Program-made: the position numbers and the translations under genes
DNA from: an uncultured Candidatus Nemicrothrix sp.
Lineage (GTDB): Bacteria; Actinomycetota; Acidimicrobiia; Acidimicrobiales; MedAcidi-G1
Length of the DNA stretch: 64,000 bases
Assembly: GCA_913055915.1 (NCBI GenBank)
Contig: CAJXKL010000007.1
Coordinates: forward strand, 30,150-94,149
Direction of reading: 5' to 3'
The notes under the pieces: model-generated
Database searches by the model: none
Told to the model about the DNA's origin: nothing
What the model saw: only the letters and a program-made list of their open reading frames with translations
In this document: in pieces, positions 25,769 through 37,963 of the stretch
Position numbering within the stretch: position 1 is the stretch's first letter
Layout: each line of letters opens with the position of its first letter

Positions 25769-26565
25769 GGTGTCGCCAACCTCCGATTCAGCGCCACGAC
25801 AGCAGCCGAGATCGATACAGCTGCCAGGACGGCGGGCAGGCCAAGGGCCTGGAGGGCATCTGCCGACGACCAGCCGTTGATGACCAGCCGGCGGACAGGG
25901 TTGATGATCCAAGACAGCGGGTTGTTCTCGGCCACCACCTTGAACCATCCGCTCATGAGGTTTGTCGGGAAGAAGGCCGAACTCATGAAGATGGATACGA
26001 AGATGAGCGGGAACGTTGCACCGACCGCCTCCTGGGAACCGGTCCGAAACGCCATCACCTGTGCAAGGCCACCTATGACGAGAACCAGCAGGGCCGCCAC
26101 CACCACGAGCACCAGCATCGCGCCCAGGCCGCCGGCCACCTGGGCGCCGAACACCAGGAACAGGGCCAGGATCACGATTGTCTTCACCGAAGCCACGACG
26201 GCTGCCCCGGCCAGGCGTCCGAGGAGAATCGGCCAGCGGGCGACCGGTGATGCCAACAGGCGGTCCAGGAACCCGTTTTCTATGTCGAGGGCCAACTCGG
26301 AACCGGCTGCCGTGGCTCCGAACGAGACCGCCTGGACAATGCAGGCCGGAAGGATGAAGTCCAGGAACGAGTCGACCTCGGGGAACCCCGGCATGTCGAG
26401 GACCCGGCTGAACTGCTTGGTGTAGACCGCTGCCAACAGCAGTGGAAAGATGAGCCCCGGCATGACCGAGAGCAGTTGCCGCCTCTCACCCACCACGGAC
26501 CGACGTGTCAACTCCCACGTCTGGGAGCCGGCGGTCAGGACTCCCGACATTCCCGAGCCTGTCAC
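25765..26565 (-). CDS. ABC-2 type exporter permease (DrrB-like), first copy
   Basis: A 266-aa ABC-2 permease, six hydrophobic segments, with ALDIENGFLDRLLASPVARWPILLG matching the equivalent loop in its neighbour and AFFPTNLMSGWFKVVAENNPLSWI before the last helix. The GTG start (26563-26565) overlaps the ATPase stop. The two permeases look like an old duplication: same loop, same length, low overall identity. Confidence 0.85.
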   Translation of the reverse strand: MTGSGMSGVLTAGSQTWELTRRSVVGERRQLLSVMPGLIFPLLLAAVYTKQFSRVLDMPGFPEVDSFLDFILPACIVQAVSFGATAAGSELALDIENGFLDRLLASPVARWPILLGRLAGAAVVASVKTIVILALFLVFGAQVAGGLGAMLVLVVVAALLVLVIGGLAQVMAFRTGSQEAVGATFPLIFVSIFMSSAFFPTNLMSGWFKVVAENNPLSWIINPVRRLVINGWSSADALQALGLPAVLAAVSISAAVVALNRRLATP

Positions 26566-27512
26566 TGCTCGTCTCCAGAGCCCTCCAGGCGACGTCCTGT
26601 GGCATGTGCAAATACGTCGTCGAGGCTGGGAGCGTCCAACTCCAGGTGGATAACCGTCACCCCGGCCGTGTCCAGCGCCCGGACCACAGCGGCTACCCGG
26701 GTGGCACCCTCGGTCAGGCCGATGGCGACGCGTCCCCCCCTGGATGGCCGCTCCTCGCCGAAGCCCGTCATGACGTCTCGGGTTGTCGCCACATGCTCCT
26801 GGTCGATCTCGACCCGGAGCGTCGGCGCACCCACGGTTGCCTTGAGTTCGGTGGGTGTCCCCTCGCGTACCAGCCTGCCCGCGTCGATGATGGCGACCCG
26901 ACCCGCCAACTGGTCGGCCTCCTCAAGGTACTGCGTGGTGAGGAAGACCGTTGTTCCCAACTCTGCGTTGAGGCGCCTGACCTCCTCCCAGAGTGCCTGA
27001 CGGCTGGTCGGGTCCAGCCCCGTGGTCGGCTCGTCAAGGAACAGGATCTGCGGCTCGTGCACGAGTGAGAGTGCAAGGTCGAGGCGCCTCCTCATCCCAC
27101 CCGAGTAGGTTCCGACCCGCCTGTCGGCCGCAGCTGTCAGGCCGACCCTCTCGAGCAGTTCCGGGCCTCGCATCCGGATAACCGAGCGTGGTATACCGTG
27201 CAAGACGGCCTGCAGGCGAATCAACTCGTTGCCTGTCATGAGAGGATCGATGGCAGCATCCTGGAGGGCCACGCCTATCAACCTCCGGATGTCACCGGCC
27301 TGGGTCCTGACATCGCAGCCGCCCACCCTGGCCGAACCGGACGTGGGATGGAGCAGGGTCGTCAGCATCCTGACGACGGTGGACTTGCCGGCTCCGTTGG
27401 GGCCGAGGAATCCGAAGACCTCACCCTCGTCGACGCTCAGGTCCACGCCATCGACGGCGACGACGGCGCCGAAATGCCTGACGAGACCCGATGCCTCGAT
27501 AACGACCGTCAT
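26562..27512 (-). CDS. ABC exporter ATP-binding protein (DrrA-like)
   Basis: A 316-aa ATPase with Walker A GPNGAGKST, Q-loop VALQDAAID, signature YSGGMRRRLDLALSL, Walker B ILFLDEPTTGLDPTSR and the H-region replaced by FLTTQYLEEAD, a feature of DrrA daunorubicin-resistance ATPases (Gln-Tyr instead of His). The C-terminal ~90 residues form the DrrA-type regulatory domain. It powers the two permeases encoded downstream in the same operon. Exported substrate unknown; drugs, glycolipids or pigments are typical. Confidence 0.9.
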   Translation of the reverse strand: MTVVIEASGLVRHFGAVVAVDGVDLSVDEGEVFGFLGPNGAGKSTVVRMLTTLLHPTSGSARVGGCDVRTQAGDIRRLIGVALQDAAIDPLMTGNELIRLQAVLHGIPRSVIRMRGPELLERVGLTAAADRRVGTYSGGMRRRLDLALSLVHEPQILFLDEPTTGLDPTSRQALWEEVRRLNAELGTTVFLTTQYLEEADQLAGRVAIIDAGRLVREGTPTELKATVGAPTLRVEIDQEHVATTRDVMTGFGEERPSRGGRVAIGLTEGATRVAAVVRALDTAGVTVIHLELDAPSLDDVFAHATGRRLEGSGDEQ

Positions 27513-27672
27513 GTTCTCACCGCCACGGAACCTCGTTTACCTAGATCTACCTTCGTCGGTTCACGTGGCCACAACCGCATGCCGCCGACTGCCAACGAAG
27601 GGGAACACCGACGACGCTAGCGTCGACACCTACCCGGGCCTGAGTCCGGCCGAAACCCCGGCGGATGACGGA

Positions 27673-30729
<3,057 letters not shown>

Positions 30730-30735
30730 GACCGG

Positions 30736-31623
30736 TCAGGAACCTCCGCCGACCCCATCAGGGGATGCCGGGCCGGCTGGCGGTACGACCCGTCCGACAG
30801 CGTTGTCCCACGTGCCGTACCGAGGGTCGACTGAGATGTCACGGGTGAGTGTGGCCATATGGAGGATCACGCCCGGGAGGCGCTCTCCGAGGGTGTCGAA
30901 CGGAGCAGGGTCGACGACACCCGGCTGATCGATGCGGATCACATGGAACCCAAACTGGCTGGGCACCGGACCCACCAGGTCGTCTCCCTCACTCAGAGCA
31001 CCGAGTACCGCCCGCTCATAGGTCGGCACGAATGACCCGATCGGCGCACAGCCCAACTCGCCACCCCTGACGGCCGAGCCGGGGTCCTGGGAGAGTTCAC
31101 CTGCCAGGTCGGCGAAGTCCTCGCCAGACCCGAGGCGATCCAGAATTGCCGAGGCTTCACCCTCGCCTGAGACCAGAATGTGGCTGGTGCACAGGTCGTG
31201 GCCGACAACTCCTGATCCGGCTTCGTATGCGGCCTTCACGGCATCGCCGCCTGCAACAACCATGTCCAGAGCAGCCTGCCAGCGCATGAGCGTTGACAGG
31301 ACCGGCACCTCGGGGTCGAGTCCGGCAACGATCAGCCTGTCGCGTGCCGCATCAAGGTCCTCGGTGCCCGCCTCGAGGCCGTGCTCGGCCAACATGTCGA
31401 TAACAGCCTCGTAGCGGACCATCTGGTCGAGCACCTCGACAACACCATCGGTGCTCATGGTGGTGTCCACCGAACCGGGTCCGTAGCTGTCCTCGACCAG
31501 CTGGGTCAACGCCGCGCGGTCGATGGTCGTGGCACCCACCTCGAGGGCAACCTCGGATGCACCGCAGGCAGCGGCGACCATGGCGGTCACGAGCACCAGC
31601 GGGGTCAGTCGGGAGAGGAACAT
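30736..31623 (-). CDS. Parvulin-type (PpiC) peptidyl-prolyl isomerase lipoprotein
   Basis: A 295-aa exported foldase. The lipoprotein signal peptide MFLSRLTPLVLVTAMVAAAC has its lipid-accepting Cys at residue 20. A SurA-N-like helical region follows, then a parvulin domain starting CTSHILVSGEGEA and including ELGCAPIGSFVP and QFGFHVIRI. Anchored outside the membrane, it probably helps fold secreted proteins. ATG 31621-31623 overlaps the mfd stop as TGATG. The PpiC gene between mfd and mazG is common in actinobacteria. Confidence 0.85.
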   Translation of the reverse strand: MFLSRLTPLVLVTAMVAAACGASEVALEVGATTIDRAALTQLVEDSYGPGSVDTTMSTDGVVEVLDQMVRYEAVIDMLAEHGLEAGTEDLDAARDRLIVAGLDPEVPVLSTLMRWQAALDMVVAGGDAVKAAYEAGSGVVGHDLCTSHILVSGEGEASAILDRLGSGEDFADLAGELSQDPGSAVRGGELGCAPIGSFVPTYERAVLGALSEGDDLVGPVPSQFGFHVIRIDQPGVVDPAPFDTLGERLPGVILHMATLTRDISVDPRYGTWDNAVGRVVPPAGPASPDGVGGGS

Positions 31624-34600
31624 CAAGAGCCCGCAATGCTAGGGGACGTCCCGCCCTGTTCGACAGACCCGGCCGCAACGGGGATGAGGTCCTCAATCAT
31701 CGTCGCCAGGTCACCCACCAGGTCGTCGCCGTCGACCGGCAGGATCAACTGCCTCGGCCCCTCCTTGTAGATGGCATACCGGTAGAGGCGAGCCAGGCGC
31801 GTCTGGCGGCTCAACGGCAGCACAACAGGTGAGCAGCGGGCCACCCGTTCGGGCCCGCCGAGACCCGGGCCACGCCCCACTGCCACCTCGGTCATGCCTC
31901 TCTCCACACAGAGCGCCCGGAGGCGACCCACGGCGATGAGGGCCTCGGCTGGGGGCGGCAGGGGCCCGTAGCGGTCCTCCCACTCGGACCGCACGGCATC
32001 GACGTTGGCGGCATCGGGGGTTGTGCCGGCGGCAGCCAGCTTCCTGTAGGCCTCGAGGCGCAGGTCACTGCGTGACACATAGTCCTCGGGCAGGTGGGCG
32101 TCGACTGGCACCTCGACCCTGATCTCGGCGGGGGCCTCGAGAACCCTGCCGGCCAGTTCGTCGACGGCCTCGGTGACCATCTGGCAGTAGAGGTCGTAGC
32201 CGACAGCTGCCACGTGGCCGCTCTGGCCGGTTCCCAACAGGTTGCCGGCACCCCTGATCTCGAGGTCGCGCATGGCAATACGGAACCCGGACCCCAGGTC
32301 GGTCGTCTCACCGATGGTTCTGAGGCGTTCGTAGGCCTCCTCGCTGAGGGGCCTGTCCGGCGGGGTGAACAGGTAGGCGTAGGCACGCTGCCCGGCCCGA
32401 CCGACCCGACCGCGCAGCTGGTGCATCTGCCCGAGGCCGAGTAGGTCGGCCCTGTCCACGACAAGGGTGTTCACGGTCGGCATGTCGATGCCGGACTCGA
32501 TGATCGTCGTGCAGACCAGCACGTCGTAGCGGCCCTCCCAGAAGTCCATCACGATGTTCTCGAGACTCACCTCGTCCATCTGCCCGTGGGCGACCGCCAC
32601 CCTGGCCTCTGGTACCAGCTCGCGGACTCCACCGGCTATCTGGTCGATGTCGTAGACACGGTTGTGGACGAAGAAGACCTGCCCGTCGCGAAGTAGTTCC
32701 CGGCGGATGGCCTCGGCCACGGCCCTCTCGTCGTATCCGCCCACGTAGGTGAGGATCGGCTGCCGGTCGGCCGGCGGCGTGTTGAGGAGGCTCAGGTCGC
32801 GGATGCCGGTGAGGGACATCTCGAGCGTACGCGGAATGGGCGTGGCCGTGAGGGTCAGCACGTCGACGTCTGACCGGAGGGCCTTGATGCTCTCCTTGTG
32901 GCTCACCCCGAAGTGCTGCTCCTCGTCAATCACCAACAGGCCCAGGTTCTTGAAGACGATGTCATCTGAGAGAAGCCGGTGGGTGCCGATCACGACGTCG
33001 ATGGACCCGTCAGCCAGGCCCTCGGCGACACGCCTCGCCTCGGCCGGCGTCAGGAACCTGCTCAACACCTCGACCCTCACCGGGTACGGCGCGTAGCGGT
33101 CCCGGAAGGTCTGGCCGTGCTGCTGGGCGAGCAGGGTCGTAGGTACGAGGATCGCCGCCTGACGACCGTCCTGTACCGCCTTGAAGGCCGCCCGTACCGC
33201 CACCTCGGTCTTGCCGAATCCGACGTCGCCGCACACCAGACGATCCATGGGCAGAGACCGTTCCATGTCGGCCTTGACGTCCTCGATTGCTCCGAGTTGG
33301 TCGGCTGTCTCCTGGTAGGGGAAGGACTGTTCCAGCTCGCGCTGCCACGGGGTGTCGGCGGCAAAGGCGTGGCCCGCAGCGGCAACACGCTGTTGGTACA
33401 ACAGCACCAGTTCCTGGGCGATCTCGGCGACTGCTGAACGCACCTTCGACTTGGCCTTCTGCCAGTCGGATCCACCCATCCGGCTAAGGCTCGGCTTCTC
33501 ACCGCCAGTATGTGGGCGGATCACGTCGATCTGGTCAGTGGGCAGGTATAGGCGGTCGTCGCCCCTGTACTCGAGCAGCAGGTAGTCCCGTTCGACGCCA
33601 CCCAGGGTGCGGGTCACGAGGCCAGCGAACCTGGCGACGCCATGGTGTTCGTGGACGACGTGGTCACCCGGGGACAGGTCCTCGAAGACGCGAACAGCTG
33701 CTGTTCGCCTGGGTTTCGTTCGACGACGGGTCCGCCGACGTCCCGTTATCTCGGCCTCGGTAACGACCGCCAGCCCCGAGGACGCCAGCACGAAGCCCCG
33801 CTCGAGTGGCGCCACGACTAGGTGGGCTCCACCAGCCAGGGGGCCGGTGTCGGAAACAGCCGTTGCCACCTCGATTCCGGACTCAAGAAGCCGCTGGCTG
33901 AGCCTGTCAACGCTCCCCTCTCCATCCGCTACAACGACGACCCGGATGCCTTCTGCGAGGAGGTCGGTCAGGCGCCCTACGACACCCCGGGAGTCGGCGT
34001 CGACAGCGCCGGGCACTGCGTGCCAACCGGAGGCCGAGATCGTCTCCACCCCGGGGCCCTCGGGAACTGCATCCAGAGTCCACACGGGTGCATTCGTGTG
34101 TGCCAACAGCCGGTCCCATCCGGTGTGGAGACGCGGGAAGTCGGCCACATCGGCGCCCCAGGTGACGGCCAGGGTGTCGGCCAGGGACTCCTCTTCGGCC
34201 CGGAGGTCTGCGATTCGGTCCCGCAGGCGCCTGGGTTCGACTGCGACGACGAGGGCGTCGTCATCGAGCAGGTCAAAGAGGACCCGCTCGTCTCCGGAAA
34301 GCCACGGAAGCCATGACTCCATTCCGTCGAAGAGCTCTCCGCTGGACAGGCGGTCCCACTGCTCGCGACCCCACGGTTGTTCGGCCACCAGCGCAGCTGC
34401 CCGCTCACGTACCTCGCCGTCGAGGATCAGCTCCCTGCAGGGAAGGATCTCGACCTCGGCACGGGGAATGGTCGCCCGCTGGTCGGCTACGCCGAACTCG
34501 CACAGCCGGTCGACCTCGTCACCCCAGAGGTCTATTCGTACCGGTGCGTCCGACGTGGACGGCCAGACATCGACTATCGAACCCCGCACCGCCAGCTCGC

Positions 34601-35117
34601 CACGATGCTCAACCTGGTACTCACGCCGATAACCAGATGCCACCAGATCAGAAACGAGGAGCTCCTGGTCGACCATGTCACCAGGGCCGATCAGGAGCGG
34701 CTCGACGTCTCCCGCCGCAGGCCCCAGGCGTTGAACCAGGGCCCTGCCCGATGCGACCACAACCTGTGGCCGATCGGTCAGGCTCGACAGCCTGTGCAGG
34801 ACGTGCAGGCGACGCCCCATCGTCTCGACACCGGGGCTGACCCTTTCAAACGGCAGGGTCTCCCATGCCGGGAACAGCTCCACATTGTCGTGACCCAGGT
34901 AGAGGCGTAGGTCGGCCGCCAAGAACTCAGCCTCACTACCGGTGGGAACTGCCACCACCAGGGGATACCGCCCGGCCTGTCGTGCAACCGCGGCAAGCAC
35001 GATCGCCCTTGCCGGTTCCGGAACCGCGAGGGTGGCATGCCTTCGGCCCAGCACCGACACAAGGGCCGGCTCATCCGCCAGCAGGTCGGGAAGGCCGGTG
35101 AGGAACTGCCCGCTCAC
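31623..35117 (-). CDS. mfd: Transcription-repair coupling factor
   Basis: Mfd, 1164 aa. The N-terminal UvrB-homology module lacks ATPase motifs. The RNA polymerase-interaction domain contains LSPGDHVVHEHHGVARFAGL and DRLYLPTDQI. RecG-like translocase motifs follow: MDRLVCGDVGFGKTEVAVRA (Walker A), LLVIDEEQHFGV (DEEQ box), TLTATPIPRTLEMSL and QLRGRVGRAGQRAYAY, then the C-terminal TRCF domain. It releases stalled RNA polymerase and recruits UvrA. GTG start at 35115-35117, 4 bases after pth. Length is normal. Confidence 0.97.
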   Translation of the reverse strand: MSGQFLTGLPDLLADEPALVSVLGRRHATLAVPEPARAIVLAAVARQAGRYPLVVAVPTGSEAEFLAADLRLYLGHDNVELFPAWETLPFERVSPGVETMGRRLHVLHRLSSLTDRPQVVVASGRALVQRLGPAAGDVEPLLIGPGDMVDQELLVSDLVASGYRREYQVEHRGELAVRGSIVDVWPSTSDAPVRIDLWGDEVDRLCEFGVADQRATIPRAEVEILPCRELILDGEVRERAAALVAEQPWGREQWDRLSSGELFDGMESWLPWLSGDERVLFDLLDDDALVVAVEPRRLRDRIADLRAEEESLADTLAVTWGADVADFPRLHTGWDRLLAHTNAPVWTLDAVPEGPGVETISASGWHAVPGAVDADSRGVVGRLTDLLAEGIRVVVVADGEGSVDRLSQRLLESGIEVATAVSDTGPLAGGAHLVVAPLERGFVLASSGLAVVTEAEITGRRRTRRRTKPRRTAAVRVFEDLSPGDHVVHEHHGVARFAGLVTRTLGGVERDYLLLEYRGDDRLYLPTDQIDVIRPHTGGEKPSLSRMGGSDWQKAKSKVRSAVAEIAQELVLLYQQRVAAAGHAFAADTPWQRELEQSFPYQETADQLGAIEDVKADMERSLPMDRLVCGDVGFGKTEVAVRAAFKAVQDGRQAAILVPTTLLAQQHGQTFRDRYAPYPVRVEVLSRFLTPAEARRVAEGLADGSIDVVIGTHRLLSDDIVFKNLGLLVIDEEQHFGVSHKESIKALRSDVDVLTLTATPIPRTLEMSLTGIRDLSLLNTPPADRQPILTYVGGYDERAVAEAIRRELLRDGQVFFVHNRVYDIDQIAGGVRELVPEARVAVAHGQMDEVSLENIVMDFWEGRYDVLVCTTIIESGIDMPTVNTLVVDRADLLGLGQMHQLRGRVGRAGQRAYAYLFTPPDRPLSEEAYERLRTIGETTDLGSGFRIAMRDLEIRGAGNLLGTGQSGHVAAVGYDLYCQMVTEAVDELAGRVLEAPAEIRVEVPVDAHLPEDYVSRSDLRLEAYRKLAAAGTTPDAANVDAVRSEWEDRYGPLPPPAEALIAVGRLRALCVERGMTEVAVGRGPGLGGPERVARCSPVVLPLSRQTRLARLYRYAIYKEGPRQLILPVDGDDLVGDLATMIEDLIPVAAGSVEQGGTSPSIAGS

Positions 35118-35121
35118 CGGG

Positions 35122-35742
35122 TCACAAACGGACGTTGAAGCGGGACATGGCCTCGTTGACCCCCTCGGCCAGGATCACCTCGACGGCATCGGCTGCCTTC
35201 TGGGCCACGACTGCCAGCTCGGTGGCTTCAGCGGAACCTGGCCTGCGCAGCACGTGGTCTGCACCCGACTGCCTGCCCGGGGGCTTGCCTACGCCGATGC
35301 GAACCCGCAGATAGTCCTGGGTCTTGAGGTGTGCGGTGATCGACCGGAGTCCGTTGTGGCCCGCCAGGCCACCTCCTGACTTCACCTTCAGATCGCCCAC
35401 GGGAAGGTCCAGTTCGTCGTGGACAATCACGATCCGCTCCGGGTCGTCGATTCCGTGACGGCGAACCAGCTTGGCCACGGCCTGGCCGGATTCGTTCATG
35501 AAGGTCTGTGGAACCGCAAGCGCGACCCACTCGCTTCCGATGCGGACCTCGGCCACACGGGCCAACTCCTTGGACTTCCGCAGGGAACCGGAGTGCCGCC
35601 CTGCCAGTAGCGCCACGACCTCGGCTCCGGCGTTGTGACGGGTACCCTCGAACCTGGCCCCGGGATTGCCGAGGCCGACGACCAGGAGGGAGGCGGGTTC
35701 ACCGCGCTTCTCCTGGCTGGTCCTTCCGGGCCACCGGATCAT
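35122..35742 (-). CDS. pth: Peptidyl-tRNA hydrolase
   Basis: A 206-aa Pth recycling peptidyl-tRNA. Hallmarks: VVGLGNPGARFEGTRHNAGAEVV with the catalytic His, PQTFMNESGQAV, IVHDELDLPVGDLKVKSGGG with the essential Asp, and GLAGHNGLRSI. The rplY-pth-mfd order is widely conserved. Residues 1-17 are an extra, probably disordered, head. The start is ATG 35740-35742, 15 bases after rplY. Confidence 0.95.
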   Translation of the reverse strand: MIRWPGRTSQEKRGEPASLLVVGLGNPGARFEGTRHNAGAEVVALLAGRHSGSLRKSKELARVAEVRIGSEWVALAVPQTFMNESGQAVAKLVRRHGIDDPERIVIVHDELDLPVGDLKVKSGGGLAGHNGLRSITAHLKTQDYLRVRIGVGKPPGRQSGADHVLRRPGSAEATELAVVAQKAADAVEVILAEGVNEAMSRFNVRL

Positions 35743-35757
35743 GTCCGGGCCCGCAAC

Positions 35758-36474
35758 CTATTCGGAGTCTGAGTCGTCGCTATCCTCGGCAGAGGCGTCT
35801 CCGGCACCCTCTGCGGGCTCGCCATCTTCGCCCTCGCCCTCGGCTCCCTCAATGTCCAGCTCGGCCGCCAGGGCAGCCGCCTCGGCTGCCTCTTCGGCAG
35901 CCATTGCCTCGAGGGTGGAGCGGGTGATCGTGCCGACCGCAACCGCCTCGTCGGGGTCGACGTCGGTGGTGACTCCCTCAGGAAGCACCAGGTCGATGAC
36001 ACGCGCAGAGTCACCGATCGTGAGCTCCGAGATGTCAACCTCGATCTCAGTGGGAATGTTGTCAGGCGCTGCGCTGATTGTCAGGGTGAAGAGGTTCTGG
36101 TCAACCATGCCGTCGTTGTCGGTGACCTCCTTGGCCTCACCGACCATGACGATCGACACGTCGACGGTGACATCCTGGTCAGGGTCGATCCTGACAAAGT
36201 CGACGTGAAGTACGTCGCGGCGGACCGGATGGCGCTGAATCTCCCTGACGATCGACATGTGCTTCTCGCCGCCCACCTCGAGGTGGATGATGGCGTTCAG
36301 GCCGGCCTCGGTGGTGATGGCCCTGCGCAGTTCAGACCACTCGATGGAAACCGTTAGCGGATCCTGCTGGAGTCCGTAGAGCACTGCCGGGATGTGACCG
36401 GCAGTGCGGCCACGCCGGCTGGGTCGGGTACCGGTACTGCGACCGGTTTCGGCTGTGAGAACAATCTCGTCCAT
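35758..36474 (-). CDS. rplY: 50S ribosomal protein L25/general stress protein Ctc
   Basis: A 238-aa CTC-form L25. The N-terminal 5S rRNA-binding domain has RPSRRGRTAGHIPAVLYGL and IQRHPVRRDVLHVDFVRI; the C-terminal beta-barrel (TL5/Ctc domain) follows with PEGVTTDVDPDEAVAV. A long acidic, Ala/Glu/Ser/Asp-rich tail (about 45 residues) completes it. It binds 5S rRNA in the central protuberance. ATG 36472-36474 begins the canonical sequence; the open frame beyond it is not conserved-looking. Confidence 0.93.
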   Translation of the reverse strand: MDEIVLTAETGRSTGTRPSRRGRTAGHIPAVLYGLQQDPLTVSIEWSELRRAITTEAGLNAIIHLEVGGEKHMSIVREIQRHPVRRDVLHVDFVRIDPDQDVTVDVSIVMVGEAKEVTDNDGMVDQNLFTLTISAAPDNIPTEIEVDISELTIGDSARVIDLVLPEGVTTDVDPDEAVAVGTITRSTLEAMAAEEAAEAAALAAELDIEGAEGEGEDGEPAEGAGDASAEDSDDSDSE

Positions 36475-36598
36475 TGGAACGCTTCCTGCAGAAAGGGGGC
36501 TTGCCGACCGGGAGGTGACCGGACCGACGGGCGAGTCTAGCGGCGTCTGGGACGAGGCAGACCTTGACGGCCCCGGGTAGGGCCGTGGCCTGTCAGGT

Positions 36599-37579
36599 TC
36601 AGGCCAGGTTGTTTCCGCCAAAGATCTCACTGACCGAGGCATCAGCGAACACCGCTCCGATTGCCCTGGCGATGAGCGGTGCGACGGTGAGAACCTCGAC
36701 GAAGTCGGGATCGTTCCCCTCCGGCAGGGGAACGGTGTCGGTGACGATGACCTTTTCGATCGAGGAGGCCGCGAGCCGCTCCATGGCCGACCCTGAGAAG
36801 ATGCCGTGCGTGGTTGCCGCAATGACCTTTGCCGCTCCCCGTTCTGACAGCTGGTCGGCCGCTGCACAGATGGTTCCGGCCGTGTCGATCATGTCGTCGA
36901 CAAGGATGCAGACCTTGCCGTCCACCGCACCGACCACCTCTTTGGCCTCGACGGTGTTGAACTCCGAGTGACTGCGTCGCTTGTGCACGATGGCCAGGTC
37001 TGCGTGAAGTTGCATTGCATAGCGCTCGGCGACCTTCACCCTTCCGGCATCGGGCGACACGATGGCCAGGTCACCTTCGAGCGAGTTGAGCCGCTCGATG
37101 AGGACAGGCATTGCGGTGAGGTGGTCGACCGGCCCATCGAAGAAGCCCTGGATCTGCCCGGAGTGCAGGTCGACACCCACCAGCCTGCTGGCACCGGCCG
37201 CCTTGAACAGGTTAGCTACCAGCTTTGCGGTGATCGGCTCTCGACCCGAGGCCTTGCGGTCCTGGCGGGCGTATCCGTAGTGGGGGCACACGACAGTGAT
37301 CCGCTTCGCTGAGGCCCGACGGGCTGCGTCAACCATGATGAGCTGTTCCATCAGGGAGTCGTTGATGGTGGTGCCCGGCACGTTGCAGTGGGTCTGGATG
37401 ATGAACACGTCGCTGCCACGTATGGACTCTGAGAAGCGGCAGTGGATCTCGCCGTTGGCGAACTCGGCCAGGTTGGGTTCGCCGAGTTCCTCGCCCATCT
37501 CGTTGGCAATCGCCTCGGAGAGGGGGCGGCTGATTCGCCCGGACACGAGGTAGAGCTTCTTGTTCGTGACGAGTTCCAT
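36599..37579 (-). CDS. prs: Ribose-phosphate pyrophosphokinase
   Basis: A 326-aa PRPP synthetase making PRPP from ribose-5-phosphate and ATP. It shows FANGEIHCRFSESIRG, GYARQDRKASGREPITAKLV (ATP/flexible loop), VGVDLHSGQIQGFFDGPVDHL (metal-binding His) and the PRPP loop CILVDDMIDTAGTIC. PRPP feeds purine, pyrimidine, His and Trp synthesis. It heads the prs-rplY-pth-mfd-ppiC-mazG-eno-divIC gene run. The start ATG 37577-37579 gives normal length; a 12-codon longer form from an upstream ATG is possible. Confidence 0.96.
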   Translation of the reverse strand: MELVTNKKLYLVSGRISRPLSEAIANEMGEELGEPNLAEFANGEIHCRFSESIRGSDVFIIQTHCNVPGTTINDSLMEQLIMVDAARRASAKRITVVCPHYGYARQDRKASGREPITAKLVANLFKAAGASRLVGVDLHSGQIQGFFDGPVDHLTAMPVLIERLNSLEGDLAIVSPDAGRVKVAERYAMQLHADLAIVHKRRSHSEFNTVEAKEVVGAVDGKVCILVDDMIDTAGTICAAADQLSERGAAKVIAATTHGIFSGSAMERLAASSIEKVIVTDTVPLPEGNDPDFVEVLTVAPLIARAIGAVFADASVSEIFGGNNLA

Positions 37580-37718
37580 GCGTCGACGTTTCTCCGCTGT
37601 AGGTCTGGTTGACATGCCGGAAGCCGAGTGTATGACGCGCGCTCCGCCACTGGTGGATGAGTTGGCTGATATTGCGCTGTCAGCCCACATAGGTCGGTGT
37701 TGGTGGGATTCCACCGTC

Positions 37719-37862
37719 CTAGAGCGTGGTCGTCGGAGGTGGGGGTAAGGAGGTGCCCAGGTCGCCCGGTGTGGCGAGCGAGGCCAGTACTCCGATGGCC
37801 AGTAGGACAAAGGTGGCCAGCATCGCTCCGAGGAGGGTGTTCCTCCGCATGGGGCTGACCAC
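37719..37862 (-). CDS. Small single-pass membrane protein, 47 aa
   Basis: A short frame on the minus strand starting with GTG 37860-37862, preceded by GGGAGG at 7-base spacing, and ending TAG 37719-37721. The product has basic residues (SPMRRN), one clear membrane helix (LGAMLATFVLLAIGVLASLA), then a short tail ending in PPPPTTTL. No family recognised. It lies between prs and the acyl-CoA ligase gene on the same strand. Good ribosome site plus an intact positive-inside helix argue for translation; function unknown. Confidence 0.45.
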   Translation of the reverse strand: MVSPMRRNTLLGAMLATFVLLAIGVLASLATPGDLGTSLPPPPTTTL

Positions 37863-37963
37863 ACGCCCGCCTCCCACCTCATACACCGGGAACCAACTCC
37901 CAGCCGCAGCGGGCCCCTCCCAGGACCGACCAAAAGGGCACTACGGCCCGCCGGACGGGTCCA

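Noticed and set aside
27513..27672. Terminator or small RNA in the gap before the ABC ATPase
   Set aside because: Only a short GACGCTAGCGTC palindrome is visible, too small for a confident call.
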